Assembly: GCA_041398965.1 (NCBI GenBank)
Contig: JAWKTT010000005.1
Location: 62,001 to 126,000, forward strand
Length of the DNA stretch: 64,000 nucleotides
Origin: JAWKTT01 sp041398965
GTDB lineage: Bacteria; Planctomycetota; Planctomycetia; Planctomycetales; Planctomycetaceae
Direction of reading: 5' to 3'
Shown here: in pieces, positions 8,505-17,503 of the stretch
Layout of the letters: the number at the start of each line of letters is the position of its first letter
Numbering within the stretch: the first letter of the stretch is position 1
Notes under the pieces: generated by a model
What the model was told of the DNA's origin: nothing
Databases searched by the model: none
The model's input: only the letters and a program-made list of their open reading frames with translations
Position numbers and translations under genes: made by a program

Positions 8505-9482
8505 ATGACGGAACAACGTCACTCGTGGTTCGCCGAAGTGTCGCAGGTTCCCCGAGGACTGCTGATGGGAGCCGCCGACATCGTCCCCGGCGTCTCCGGG
8601 GGAACCGTCGCTCTTATCCTCGGAATCTACGAACGACTGGTGGCTGCCATTGGTCAGTTCAACAGTACCTTTCTCGGACTGGTGAAAGCAAGACGCTGGG
8701 GCGAGGCCGCTCGGCATGTTGACCTGCTGTTCCTCGTGTCGCTCGGAATTGGCATCGTTCTCGGAATGGCCACCTTTGGTGGACTCATTCGCTACCTGTT
8801 GCATCACCACCTCCCTTCCACGCTGGCCGCCTTCTTCGGACTGATCGCGGGGTCGGTCGTATTGGTCGCCAGAATGGTTCCCCGCTGGGCGACGATGGAG
8901 GTCGTGCTGTCTGTCGTGGCCGCGTTGCTGGCCGTCTGGATCGTACGGATGCCACTGCTGCAGAACCCACCCGATGCCTTGTGGTACGTCTTTTTATGCG
9001 GCGTCTTAGGGATCTGTGCGATGATTCTCCCCGGAATCAGCGGCGCGTTTATCCTGTTGTTGCTGGGGAAGTACCGGGAAATGGTCGACCTCTTAGGGGA
9101 GGCCGTCCATCTCAAGATCAATGGACATGGCGTGATGACGTTGATCGCGTTTCTCTCGGGTTGTGCCGTGGGCATCCTCAGTTTCAGTCGCTTTCTGAAA
9201 TGGTTGCTTGGTCGCCACGAGTCGCAGACGCTGGCCGCCTTGTGTGGCTTCATGGTTGGTTCGTTGTGGAAGCTCTGGCCGTTTCAACGTGTGATCCCTG
9301 GCACCGAAGGACATAAGACCCCGCTGACAGAACACCTCGGCTACGATGACCCGCTGTTCGCGGGAGAATTCTGGTGGATCATCGGGATCATGGTGACCGC
9401 CATGCTCTTGATCCTACTCCTCGATCGCCTCACCGCCGCCCACTCGACCCACCCACACCTCGACGGCAACGTTCCTGACTAA
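8505..9482 (+). CDS. DUF368 membrane protein, PopT-type polyprenyl-phosphate carrier
   Basis: A 325-residue polytopic membrane protein of the DUF368 family. The two signature repeats are visible: ADIVPGVSGGTVALILGIYE near residue 25 and MILPGISGAFILLLLGKY in the second half, each a re-entrant-type PG(V/I)SG motif, with about eight to nine hydrophobic segments around them. Established work shows DUF368 (PopT) proteins, together with DedA-family members, return undecaprenyl phosphate across the cytoplasmic membrane for envelope synthesis. That role is assigned here by family membership, not by anything specific in this sequence. It lies 3 bases after a small membrane protein gene, in one transcription unit. 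Confidence 0.9.
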   Translation: MTEQRHSWFAEVSQVPRGLLMGAADIVPGVSGGTVALILGIYERLVAAIGQFNSTFLGLVKARRWGEAARHVDLLFLVSLGIGIVLGMATFGGLIRYLLHHHLPSTLAAFFGLIAGSVVLVARMVPRWATMEVVLSVVAALLAVWIVRMPLLQNPPDALWYVFLCGVLGICAMILPGISGAFILLLLGKYREMVDLLGEAVHLKINGHGVMTLIAFLSGCAVGILSFSRFLKWLLGRHESQTLAALCGFMVGSLWKLWPFQRVIPGTEGHKTPLTEHLGYDDPLFAGEFWWIIGIMVTAMLLILLLDRLTAAHSTHPHLDGNVPD

Positions 9483-10104
9483 CTCATCGCAGACCACGTC
9501 AGAAGTAGCCACTTCCATGTTTCAGAGGTCTTCCCGGACAGCACCGTTACAAGCGATGGAGAGCCCGAAAGTCTGTGCTCATGTCCCCTGTTAGAAACAG
9601 CGACATGATGTCACGAAAATGAGACGTCACGCACAAGCCTGGCGTACGCTCGCTGCGGCAGACAACTGCAACAGCCCGTTGAAAAACGACCATCAGGCAG
9701 CTTCTCCAAGCTGGCACGAGCAACTCGTACGCTTTCTTGCCGAGACATCAAACGGCACCGAGTTATGCTGGGACGTTTGACCTACGCTTTCAACTGGCTG
9801 TTAGCGAACAGCTCATAAAATACCCGATCCGCACCGAACAGGCTTGCCATGTCGCTTATCACACGACGATGAATCGCGATCTCTCGGAATTTCACATTAA
9901 TCCACCCGACATGACAGAAATTGATCTAATCGAGATGGTTTGTGACGGGACTGTGATGTTCTAAGAATTGGGGCAGGACGGGGGGGGCAGGTGGATGCCT
10001 CTCCTTCGGTTCGCATAACGAACTCTGTGTGGCTTGTGTCTGGGGGCGTGACGTCGGGGTACCATTTCTCGTCGACGTTGAGGTTTTCCGCAACGCAGGC
10101 GGAG
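9483..10104. other. Convergent intergenic region with a dispersed repeat
   Basis: The space between the DUF368 gene and the oppositely oriented PPC-domain gene. It contains one copy of the 130-bp palindromic repeat (9673-9803) and a G-rich run (nine G around 9980). A 75-codon frame at 9737-9964 begins inside the repeat and shows no protein character, so I do not call it. Confidence 0.5.
9673..9803 (+). repeat. MITE-like 130-bp repeat, copy A
   Basis: Starts AGCCCGTTGAAAAACG and ends near TTTCAACTGGCTGTTA, so the ends are imperfect inverted repeats. The core reads CAACTCGTACGCTTTCTTGC followed by CGAGACATCAAACGGCACC, shared with the copies at 14829, 19113, 24839, 30360 and 33495. The left arm (CAGCTTCTCCAAGCTGGCAC) forms a short hairpin. 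No coding capacity is evident. Confidence 0.8.
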
Positions 10105-10920
10105 TCAGGGGGCGGATTCTTGTTGTGGGGTGACTTTCAGGCGGTAGGGGTGAGCGGGGCCGCTGTGGTCGTGGGCGTCTTGCAGAGTGACGAGGTATCG
10201 ACCGGGGGTGAGCATGGTTTCGATGAGGGAGTCATGAGTCGTTCCCGCATCGTCGTTGCTCGACAGAATTTTGCCCGAGTCCGTGTAGAGGGTCAGCACG
10301 CTGTCAAAATTCGATCCGAGGGTCGCGGCGATCACTTCGATGCGGAGTGACTGTGCTTGAGTCAGTTCCAGGGCGAACACGTCGACGTTGCCATCGGCAT
10401 GAAGATTGCCTGCGACAATTTGCGGAAACGCGATGAGTTGAGCCTGTCGAAATCCGTCGTTCGGTTCGACTTCGTCGATGATCGGGGCCTCCCCTTTGAC
10501 TAATAATCGATGTGGCTTGGACTTACCGGCGGAGGTGACGACGGTGAGTTGTAAATCGCTTTGGTCGAACGAGTCGGGGAGTGTCACCTCGAGTTCCAAC
10601 TGTTCGTCCCCGATCTCTTCGGTTTTCTGGCGTCCGGGGACCGGGGCGGAACCTTGGTTGAGAATCTTGATTGTCACGCCGTCGTCGTCTGTGGTCACCT
10701 CAGTGGCCCCCTTCAGGGACCAGCCACGCAGGGTAAACTTCGTGGCACCAAGCTGAGAGAGTCCGAGTGGATGGCACAACGCAACCCGAGGGAGCTTTGC
10801 ATCCGATGGGGGTTGCTCCTCCGCTTGCGATGTGTGATTCATCGCGAATCCGAGCAGGAGGAGAACAATCAGCGGGGCAGGGCTGAGGATCGATCGATGG
10901 TTCACTTGTCCGTTAGGCAT
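10105..10920 (-). CDS. Exported protein with PPC (pre-peptidase C-terminal) domain
   Basis: A 271-residue protein beginning at the ATG complementary to 10918-10920, with a signal peptide (ILSPAPLIVLLLLGFAM, cleavage after SQA). The start overlaps the DUF1501 stop by 8 bases, which supports this choice over the longer open frame and implies coupled translation. The C-terminal ~110 residues are a PPC beta-sandwich: EVEPNDGFRQAQ, DVFALELTQAQSLRIEV, LTLYTDSGKILSSNDDAG and LVTLQDAHDHSG. Such domains are found on secreted planctomycete proteins and may mediate folding or attachment. It is the last gene of a PSD1-DUF1501-PPC operon, a recurring planctomycete arrangement. No catalytic domain is visible. 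Confidence 0.85.
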   Translation of the reverse strand: MPNGQVNHRSILSPAPLIVLLLLGFAMNHTSQAEEQPPSDAKLPRVALCHPLGLSQLGATKFTLRGWSLKGATEVTTDDDGVTIKILNQGSAPVPGRQKTEEIGDEQLELEVTLPDSFDQSDLQLTVVTSAGKSKPHRLLVKGEAPIIDEVEPNDGFRQAQLIAFPQIVAGNLHADGNVDVFALELTQAQSLRIEVIAATLGSNFDSVLTLYTDSGKILSSNDDAGTTHDSLIETMLTPGRYLVTLQDAHDHSGPAHPYRLKVTPQQESAP

Positions 10921-12226
10921 AGAGGGCCTCGATGACATGTCCCTCGTCGAGGATGGCAACCGGTCGGCCGTCGGGTGTTTCAAGATGTTTTTGCGGATCG
11001 ATGCCAAGTCCTCGGAAAATTGTGCAGGCGACATCGGCAGGTCGGATAGGGGAGTCGATCACCTGGCCCCCTTCGTGGTCAGTTTGGCCCAGCACTCGAC
11101 CAGGGACCACACCTGCTCCGGCAAACAAGAGAGATGCCGCAGGAGCCCAGTGATCGCGACCGGCGTCTTTGTTGATCTTTGGAGAACGTCCGAACTCACC
11201 CATCGCGACGACCAGCACATCATCGAGCAGCCCGCGGTCGTGCATGTCAGCGATGAGGGCCGAGAAACCTCGATCGAAGTCGGGGAGCTTCTTGTCGAGA
11301 CCTTCCCAAATCTTGGCATGATGGTCCCAGCCGCCGAAGTTGATCGTTACAAAGTTAACGCCCCGCTCGACGAGTCGCCGGGCGAGCAAGCAGCTTTGTC
11401 CGAAGGTTGTCCGTCCGTAACGGTCTCGCAGGGTCGTTTCTTCGGCATCGATGGCGAAGGCATCGCGAGCTTCTCCCGAGAGGACCATCTCTGTTGCACG
11501 TCGCTGGAATTGATCGTAGGCAGCCAGTTGATCGTTTCCCTCGATCCGCTTTGCGAGGCCATCGACCGCTTCGAGCATTGATTGTCGCCGATCGAGACGG
11601 AGTTGTGGGAGTGGTTCGGCACGGGCGACATCTCGGACGCGATAATTCGCCTCGTTGGGGTCGCCCGCTTTGAACGACTCGTATCGTCCCCCCAAGAAGG
11701 CACTCTTGCCAAGCTCCCAGGTAAAGGAGGGATTCCTGGGAATCGAGACATAGGGGGGCAAGGTTCCAGGGAAACCGCTTTCATGTGCTGCAACGGCTCC
11801 CATGGCCGGCCAGTCGCCGAATGCAGAGCCGAAACGCCCGGACATCACCCAGTTCGTCGCGGTTTCGTGATGATCATTATTATGTGCTCCCCCACGATGG
11901 AGACAGACTTTATCCATCGTCCGGGCCATCATCGGCAGCAGTTCGCCCACTTGCAAGCCAGTGACATTCGAGTCAATCGGTTGATACTTCCCACGCACTT
12001 CCGCAATGGCGTCTGGTTTCGGGTCGAAGCTATCGTGATGGGACATTCCGCCGCCAAGATACACGAGAATGACCGACTTCGCACGGCGTGGTTGCCCGGC
12101 ATCTGCCTCTCCGAGAGCGGCCCGCGCCTGGAAGAGTGACCCCATGCTCAGTCCGCAGGCGGTCAGCCCGCCAACTCGCAGGAACTGACGTCGATTGGCA
12201 GATCGAGAGAGGTGAAAGTCAAACAT
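10913..12226 (-). CDS. DUF1501 Tat-exported protein
   Basis: A 437-residue DUF1501 protein. The N-terminus carries a twin-arginine-type signal (SANRRQFLRVGG plus hydrophobic stretch). Family landmarks are LVYLGGGMSHHDSFDPKP, the HNNDHHETATNWVMSGR segment, FGQSCLLARRLVERGV, NFGGWDHH and VVAMGEFGRSPKIN, the last two resembling metal-binding parts of alkaline-phosphatase-superfamily folds. It starts about 10 bases after the PSD1 gene stop and overlaps the PPC gene, so it is the middle gene of a tight operon. Function is unknown; family members are exported and usually pair with PSD1 proteins. Confidence 0.92.
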   Translation of the reverse strand: MFDFHLSRSANRRQFLRVGGLTACGLSMGSLFQARAALGEADAGQPRRAKSVILVYLGGGMSHHDSFDPKPDAIAEVRGKYQPIDSNVTGLQVGELLPMMARTMDKVCLHRGGAHNNDHHETATNWVMSGRFGSAFGDWPAMGAVAAHESGFPGTLPPYVSIPRNPSFTWELGKSAFLGGRYESFKAGDPNEANYRVRDVARAEPLPQLRLDRRQSMLEAVDGLAKRIEGNDQLAAYDQFQRRATEMVLSGEARDAFAIDAEETTLRDRYGRTTFGQSCLLARRLVERGVNFVTINFGGWDHHAKIWEGLDKKLPDFDRGFSALIADMHDRGLLDDVLVVAMGEFGRSPKINKDAGRDHWAPAASLLFAGAGVVPGRVLGQTDHEGGQVIDSPIRPADVACTIFRGLGIDPQKHLETPDGRPVAILDEGHVIEALYA

Positions 12227-12235
12227 CAGTTCGTC

Positions 12236-14722
12236 TCAATGTTGGAAGGCAAATTCTTTCGAGTTCAACAATGCCCAGAACAGGTCCTGTAAGAATGGGG
12301 CAGGCTCTGTCGCTGGAACGTCAATAAGTTGTTTGGTAATCGCAGCTCGCTCGGCATCGGTCGGCTGTCGACTGACCGTCGCGAGGAACAGTTCGGTGAC
12401 GATCTCCTGAACCGGCATTTCGGCTCTCAAGAGTCGTTCCAGTCGACCGTTCGGCGACTGAATCTTTGCCGAGAGTCCATCGTTGTTTTGCAGGTGCAGC
12501 AGTTGGGGGAGCGTGACATCTCCCGAACGTTCGCAGGCACAGGCGGTCACTCGTTGCGATCGTCCGAAGAGGTTCAGGAAGTAGGAGTCGGTTCCGGGAT
12601 CGGGGACTTGTATCGCCCTGATGCCGAGGGGATATCCCTGAAACTGTTCGGGGTCGTCCGTGGCGAAGCAGATGGCATCGAGCAGCACTTCCGCAGGGAG
12701 CCTGCGGGCCTGAGCATGCGAATAGAAACGGGCGTCGCGAAAGTTGGTGGGGCGAGTCTCTGCGGAGAGCTGATAGGTCCGCGAGTTCATTATGAGACGC
12801 ATGAGATGCTTCAAGTCGTAGTCGGACCTCACGAACTCTCGGTTCAGGAGTTCCCACAACTCTTGATTCGAAGGGGGATTGGTCGCCCGTAAGTCGTCGA
12901 CAGGCTCGACCAGACCGGTCCCGAGAAAGTGTTTCCATAGTCGATTGACCATTGCTCCGGAGAAGTAGCGGTTGGCAGGGTCGGTCATCCAGCGGACGAA
13001 CGGTTCGCGAGGATCGCGACCGGGGACGATCTCGATGGGAGAACGATCAGGAGGCTGAGCGAGAAGTTGCTGGCCAGTTCGAGGCTGGCGGACAGTGACC
13101 GGACTGAGCCGCGTTTGTTCGATCTGTCGGCCGAGATCGGCGATCCGCTTTTCAACTTCGTCGACCTCTTTCTGCTTTGCCTGAACTTGCTCCGCGGCAC
13201 CGTTTTGTGTGTCAGTTGTCTGAGTGACGAGCGCTTGGAGTTGCTGTTGCAGTTCTGTCCGCTTCTCTTGCTGTTGTTGCAGTTGCTTTTCGAGATTCTG
13301 GAGATGCCGCGTCGAGACGAGGAGTTGTGTTACTCCCTGGTCTGACGGCTTTCGATCGAGGGCCAATCGCGAAAAAAATGAAACGAAGTGGTAGTAGTCG
13401 TCTTGGGTAAACTTTTCTAAAGGATGATTGTGGCAACGAGCACAGCCAATCCGAGTGCCGAGAAACGCTTGGGCAACCGAGTCGGCCACTTCCGACTCCT
13501 CCGACGACTTCTCGCCGACTGTGACGATGAAGTATCCGACGGCGGGATGCTCCGTACAGGCTCCTTTCGCCAAGAGCACATCCGACGCGATCTGTCGCCA
13601 GTTTCGACCCTCGATCAGTTGCTGACGAATCCATTGATGAAAGCTGCGGACCCCTTTCTTGCCCCGGACATCATGGTCACGCTCGACCCGATTTTGTAGC
13701 AGATCACCCAGTTGCAGCGACCAGTAGTCGACAAACTCGGGACGAGCAAGCAACTTGTCGATCATCCGCTCCCGCTTGTCGGGGTGAGCGTCTGCCAGGA
13801 ACAGACGGACTTCCTCCGGCGTCGGCAGTGTCCCCACGGCATCCAGCATCGCCCGCCGTAAGAACGTGGCATCATCACATAATGGAGATGGCTCGATTTG
13901 CAACGCCTGCAAACGAGCGAAGACTGGGGCATCGATCTCGTTGTTGTGAACCGCATACCACTGTGGATCGACCTCAGTCTCGTGCGGCATGGTGAAGGTC
14001 GCGACTCCCACTTCCCCCTGAAAACTGACTCGCACGACGTTCTCACCATGACGTAGCGCGGTCACCTTCCCCGCCTCATCGACAGCGAGAAGTCCCGCGT
14101 CCCCCGAAGCGAACTGCGTCAGCCATGTAACATCGCGACTCGATCCATCGCGGTACCATGCGATCACCCTTAACTGCCTATGTTCACCGGGACGAAGTTG
14201 TGCTGAGGCGGGCTCCACGTCGACACGATTCACCCTTGGTTCATCGGTCAAAGGGCCAGGGGTTCCTGCGGCGATCCAATTCTTCAACACCTGTTCGGGC
14301 AGGCTGTTTGGGGCGAACCGCTGGCCCCCTCCATGCGGAACGGAACCGTTCGCCTTGGCGATCAACAGACTTTCGAGGGGAGCCGCAGGATTGAGCCTTC
14401 GCCCTCGCCCCTCCCGCGTCAACGACTCGAAATCACTCTCAGGGGCAAATCCCCGCAAAGAGAGTTTGAACCCGTTTCGCCCTGCCAACTTCCCGTGACA
14501 ACCGCCTGAGTTACAGTCGTATCGGGTCAGGATGGGGACCACGTCATTCACGAACGACGGGACGACCGCATCGGACACAGCGGGGGAAATCTCCGGCCCC
14601 GACGTGTCAGACGACTCGGCCGTCGATCTCCCTGATCCGTAATGAACGGCGAGTCCGATCATCACAGCCATCATGATCCATCGCGTTAGCAATCGCTTGG
14701 GCATACAAAGTCCAGAAAACAT
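12236..14722 (-). CDS. PSD1 protein: DUF1549/DUF1553 with Big2 Ig-like domain
   Basis: About 828 residues. A hydrophobic signal segment (RWIMMAVMIGLAVHY) is followed by a CNSGGCHGKLAGRNGF cytochrome-like motif, then a bacterial Ig-like Big2 domain (VDVEPASAQLRPGEHRQLRV onward), DUF1549 with GCARCHNHPLEKF, a coiled-coil rich in Gln, and C-terminal DUF1553 (VNRLWKHFLGTGLVEPVDD). The open frame reaches 14950, but the extra part crosses a dispersed repeat and is not protein-like. Candidate starts are ATGs at 14740, 14722 and 14704; 14722 is my choice and is uncertain. It heads the PSD1-DUF1501-PPC operon. PSD1 proteins are exported; their reaction is unknown. Confidence 0.88.
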   Translation of the reverse strand: MFSGLCMPKRLLTRWIMMAVMIGLAVHYGSGRSTAESSDTSGPEISPAVSDAVVPSFVNDVVPILTRYDCNSGGCHGKLAGRNGFKLSLRGFAPESDFESLTREGRGRRLNPAAPLESLLIAKANGSVPHGGGQRFAPNSLPEQVLKNWIAAGTPGPLTDEPRVNRVDVEPASAQLRPGEHRQLRVIAWYRDGSSRDVTWLTQFASGDAGLLAVDEAGKVTALRHGENVVRVSFQGEVGVATFTMPHETEVDPQWYAVHNNEIDAPVFARLQALQIEPSPLCDDATFLRRAMLDAVGTLPTPEEVRLFLADAHPDKRERMIDKLLARPEFVDYWSLQLGDLLQNRVERDHDVRGKKGVRSFHQWIRQQLIEGRNWRQIASDVLLAKGACTEHPAVGYFIVTVGEKSSEESEVADSVAQAFLGTRIGCARCHNHPLEKFTQDDYYHFVSFFSRLALDRKPSDQGVTQLLVSTRHLQNLEKQLQQQQEKRTELQQQLQALVTQTTDTQNGAAEQVQAKQKEVDEVEKRIADLGRQIEQTRLSPVTVRQPRTGQQLLAQPPDRSPIEIVPGRDPREPFVRWMTDPANRYFSGAMVNRLWKHFLGTGLVEPVDDLRATNPPSNQELWELLNREFVRSDYDLKHLMRLIMNSRTYQLSAETRPTNFRDARFYSHAQARRLPAEVLLDAICFATDDPEQFQGYPLGIRAIQVPDPGTDSYFLNLFGRSQRVTACACERSGDVTLPQLLHLQNNDGLSAKIQSPNGRLERLLRAEMPVQEIVTELFLATVSRQPTDAERAAITKQLIDVPATEPAPFLQDLFWALLNSKEFAFQH

Positions 14723-14828
14723 TGTGACATTCCGGTTCATCGATCGGAAGATTCTAATGGATGCCCAGGGGGTACCACAATCACAATGCCCAAACAGTCC
14801 GCGAATAGACTCTGGTGACTGGCCTTGA

Positions 14829-14957
14829 TAGCCCGTTGAGAAGCGAATGTGGGTCAGATTTTCCAATCTGACAAGAGCATCTCGTACGATTCTTTCCGAG
14901 TCATCAAACGGCACCATGTCAGTCCGGGAAGACTGCCGCACGTTTTTCAACAGGCTA
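14829..14957 (+). repeat. MITE-like 130-bp repeat, copy B
   Basis: Begins TAGCCCGTTGAGAAGCG and ends CGTTTTTCAACAGGCTA, clear inverted termini. The left arm holds the hairpin TCAGATTTTCCAATCTGA; the core is CATCTCGTACGATTCTTTCC then CGAGTCATCAAACGGCACC. It sits just upstream of the PSD1 gene. Confidence 0.85.
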
Positions 14958-15080
14958 TTGTTTTAGAAACGAAAATCGACAAGTCGGTGACTGACACGAG
15001 CGCCGCAACGGAGACACGAGCCCGCGATCGACTTTCGCGGCATTCAGGCTGCAACTTGAGTTGTTCGACGATGACGCCTG

Positions 15081-15503
15081 TTACAAGCCAGAGTTTTCGC
15101 GGGCAAGCGTGCAGGTGCGAGTCAAGACCTTCCCCGATGAAAAGGCCCCGATGACCCAGGCGTTCTGATCCAGCGGAAGATCGATCGTTACCGTAACTTC
15201 CGTTGTGCCCGAGACGATGTTTGTTGGGGTTACGGTCACCACAGTTTCGGCTGCACCGATGGCCCTCATGATGCTGTTTGCTTTCTCTCGGACCGTTTGA
15301 GTTGTCCCACCGGGAATGATGCCACGACGTGCCGCCTCATAACAGGCATTCTCCATAGTGTTTACAATCATATTAATCCGAGAGAACTCGACGGCCGCAA
15401 ATGTGAACAACAATAACAATGGCAACACTAACGCAAACTCCACCGTAATTGCCCCGCGACGGATGTTTGGCTTTGCTCGATTGTCGTCGTTGTTCCTTAA
15501 CAT
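15081..15503 (-). CDS. TadE-family pilus-like protein
   Basis: A 140-residue TadE-like pseudopilin. The prepilin-like N-terminus is RRGAITVEFALVLPLLLLFTF followed by the conserved AAVEFSR and later NACYEAARRGI, the hallmark of TadE/TadF-type proteins. A single N-terminal transmembrane helix precedes an extracytoplasmic beta-rich part (VVTVTPTNIVSGTTEVTVTI). It follows a vWA TadG-like gene by 88 bases on the same strand, making the last gene of a three-gene cluster. The likely role is as a minor pilin or assembly factor of a Tad-type pilus or secretion apparatus. The core tadABC genes are not in this window. Confidence 0.88.
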   Translation of the reverse strand: MLRNNDDNRAKPNIRRGAITVEFALVLPLLLLFTFAAVEFSRINMIVNTMENACYEAARRGIIPGGTTQTVREKANSIMRAIGAAETVVTVTPTNIVSGTTEVTVTIDLPLDQNAWVIGAFSSGKVLTRTCTLARENSGL

Positions 15504-15591
15504 GATTGTGTCCGTATCCAGATCATAGGTGGCGACATCGAAAAAAGTGATTGACCCGGGTGCTGCATGGTTCCTGGATCGTCACCAATGA

Positions 15592-16794
15592 CTACTCCGT
15601 TAAGACAACTGGTAGAGAACGTGCTAGGTCTTCAAAGATGAAACGGAGTTCACTTTCATTGTCAGCATGGAAATGCCGACCGCCGGTGATTGTTGCCACC
15701 TGTTCCATGGTCGACTGTTCAGCACCTGGAAGAAACGTAATGGTGTGAATAATAATACCTTCTGAATGGGCATCCTGGGCAGCAAGGACAGGGTCACGAC
15801 CCTGATTCCATTGGCCGTCGGTCATCAACACCATAATTCGCTTGGCTCCCGGGCGGACATTTGACCCGTTGAGCACGCTACGTGCACGATCAATTCCTGC
15901 GGACATCTTGGTGCCCCCAAGAATAACGTTGTTTCCCCGTGCGTTAATTGAAGAGACGATTTGACCATGATTCAACGTCAGCTCGACATCAGTTGTGACT
16001 TCAGGAGAGGTTTGACGAGTCAGCCATCCTTCGTAGTTTGCAAGCGTAATTTCGGAGCCCCAAGTGACGAGCGCCACTCGTGGACGGGGATTCTGCTTCT
16101 TGAGTTCCAGTTCGAAGTCCATGATGGCCTTGCGTAAAACGCCCCAGCGACTCTTGGTGGGATGAGGGGGATACGCTATCGGATGGGGCGACATCGGTGT
16201 TCCCGGGGGATACGACCAGTCAACTCCACTCAAATCAAAGCACATCGAGTGGGAGCGGTCGACAGCTAAGCAGATTTCTGTTTGAGTACTCGCCGCAATG
16301 GATGTTTGCGTCGGAGCAAATGTACTTGTACCGAAGAGATCGGCGAAGAAGAGATTAATTGCCGGGTTAGGTTTGCCATTGCCGAATTCTGGCACCACTT
16401 TAACGGTATTGAAGGGTGTCTGATTGGCGACAAAACCCCAATGACCGTCCGGTTGCAGGACACTCGTGCCGATCTCGACGTTGCTATCTATAAGTGTCAT
16501 GGGCTTTCCACCCACCTCGTTTTTCGCGGCAATATCAATCGCGGCCTGTCTTGCGACGGCAACGCTCTGCGTCCGCCGCAGTGACTCGGCACCCGCTTTC
16601 GCAGCAGCGTCAGAAGCGGCTCGGAGTTCTGAGCGAGTCAATTGCATATAGGCGACGTCGATCGAGAACATGGCCATCGCCAGCAGCATGACAATGATGA
16701 CCGTCGCAATCACAAGCACGCTCCCTTTGCGATGCAAGGGGAGCGACTTTCTGAATGTCTTAGAGCGGCAAATGAGCCTCAGTGTGGTTTTCAT
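15592..16794 (-). CDS. TadG-like protein with von Willebrand A domain
   Basis: A 400-residue membrane-anchored protein. The N-terminal part (RKGSVLVIATVIIVMLLAMA, then DVAYMQLTRSELRAASDAAA) is the Flp/TadG-type segment. A von Willebrand factor A domain follows, with a complete MIDAS-like start AVDRSHSM (DxSxS) near residue 175 and LMTDGQWNQGRDP later. The vWA domain probably binds metal and a protein ligand outside the cell. It sits 14 bases after the first TadE gene and upstream of a second, so the three are likely co-expressed as accessory pilus components. Length and domain order agree with planctomycete TadG-like proteins. Confidence 0.88.
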   Translation of the reverse strand: MKTTLRLICRSKTFRKSLPLHRKGSVLVIATVIIVMLLAMAMFSIDVAYMQLTRSELRAASDAAAKAGAESLRRTQSVAVARQAAIDIAAKNEVGGKPMTLIDSNVEIGTSVLQPDGHWGFVANQTPFNTVKVVPEFGNGKPNPAINLFFADLFGTSTFAPTQTSIAASTQTEICLAVDRSHSMCFDLSGVDWSYPPGTPMSPHPIAYPPHPTKSRWGVLRKAIMDFELELKKQNPRPRVALVTWGSEITLANYEGWLTRQTSPEVTTDVELTLNHGQIVSSINARGNNVILGGTKMSAGIDRARSVLNGSNVRPGAKRIMVLMTDGQWNQGRDPVLAAQDAHSEGIIIHTITFLPGAEQSTMEQVATITGGRHFHADNESELRFIFEDLARSLPVVLTE

Positions 16795-16808
16795 CGGTTG
16801 GTCTTATT

Positions 16809-17390
16809 TTAGTTTCGTACCATCGTCACTGTAACTTGGACTAAATGGCTGTTGAAATACAACTGCGGCCCAATAGCGTTGACGTCCGAGGGAGCTGTGA
16901 CCGTCACCTTGATCTCCGTTCCCGATGGAGTTGATGAATTAACCGTTGGACTGACCGAAAATGTGGCCTCCTCAATGTTTCTTCCGGCCAGAACTTGCAT
17001 GGCAATGACTTCCGCATCTTGGGAGGTTTTCCCTGGAGTCGTCACGACCCGTGCGCCTTCGTAGGCCGACTGGGTGAGGACTTGCTTTAAAAAAATGTTG
17101 TTGGCGACCTCAATTGCGCCCATACATATCATGACGATTACGGGAAGACAGACAGCCGCTTCGACCAATGCCGCCCCGATTCGAGGGGCACTTCGTCCAA
17201 GTGGAGAACACCGAGAGGCTGCGTGGTTTTTTCGCACGGGCGTGATCTTCGTTGCAGTAGCGACCTCGCTCTGAGAACGGATCGATGAAACGGCGTCAAC
17301 ACATTGTCTGTCAAACCCTATTTCCAGAAATGGATGAAGTGATCTTTTGGTTCTGCCCGGCCAGATTTTGTCGACCATTTGTGCCGACAT
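16809..17390 (-). CDS. TadE-family pilus-like protein (first of the cluster)
   Basis: About 193 residues from the ATG at 17390. The diagnostic part is RIGAALVEAAVCLPVIVMIC followed by GAIEVANNIF and QSAYEGARVVTTPG, the TadE signature with one membrane helix, then a beta-rich C-terminus (VNSSTPSGTEIKVTVTAPSD). The open frame runs upstream to 17627, overlapping the end of the DUF1501 gene, and that part has no protein character; starts at 17390 or 17378 give an unusually long and basic pre-helix region, so the true start may lie further downstream. The next gene (TadG-like) begins 14 bases after its stop. Confidence 0.75.
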   Translation of the reverse strand: MSAQMVDKIWPGRTKRSLHPFLEIGFDRQCVDAVSSIRSQSEVATATKITPVRKNHAASRCSPLGRSAPRIGAALVEAAVCLPVIVMICMGAIEVANNIFLKQVLTQSAYEGARVVTTPGKTSQDAEVIAMQVLAGRNIEEATFSVSPTVNSSTPSGTEIKVTVTAPSDVNAIGPQLYFNSHLVQVTVTMVRN

Positions 17391-17503
17391 TATCGGTTGT
17401 GACGGGACGATGCGAGATGACGACACAATTTGGTTGACGGTCGACCAAGAGTTGTCACAGGGGCAGGGTGAAAATATCCCCGCCTTCCTGTTGGTGGTCG
17501 GCG

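Noticed and set aside
9737..9964. 75-codon ORF in the convergent gap
   Set aside because: Starts inside repeat copy A and continues without any protein-like features.
12329..12892. 187-codon plus-strand frame
   Set aside because: Antisense to the DUF1553 region of the PSD1 gene, whose homology is clear.
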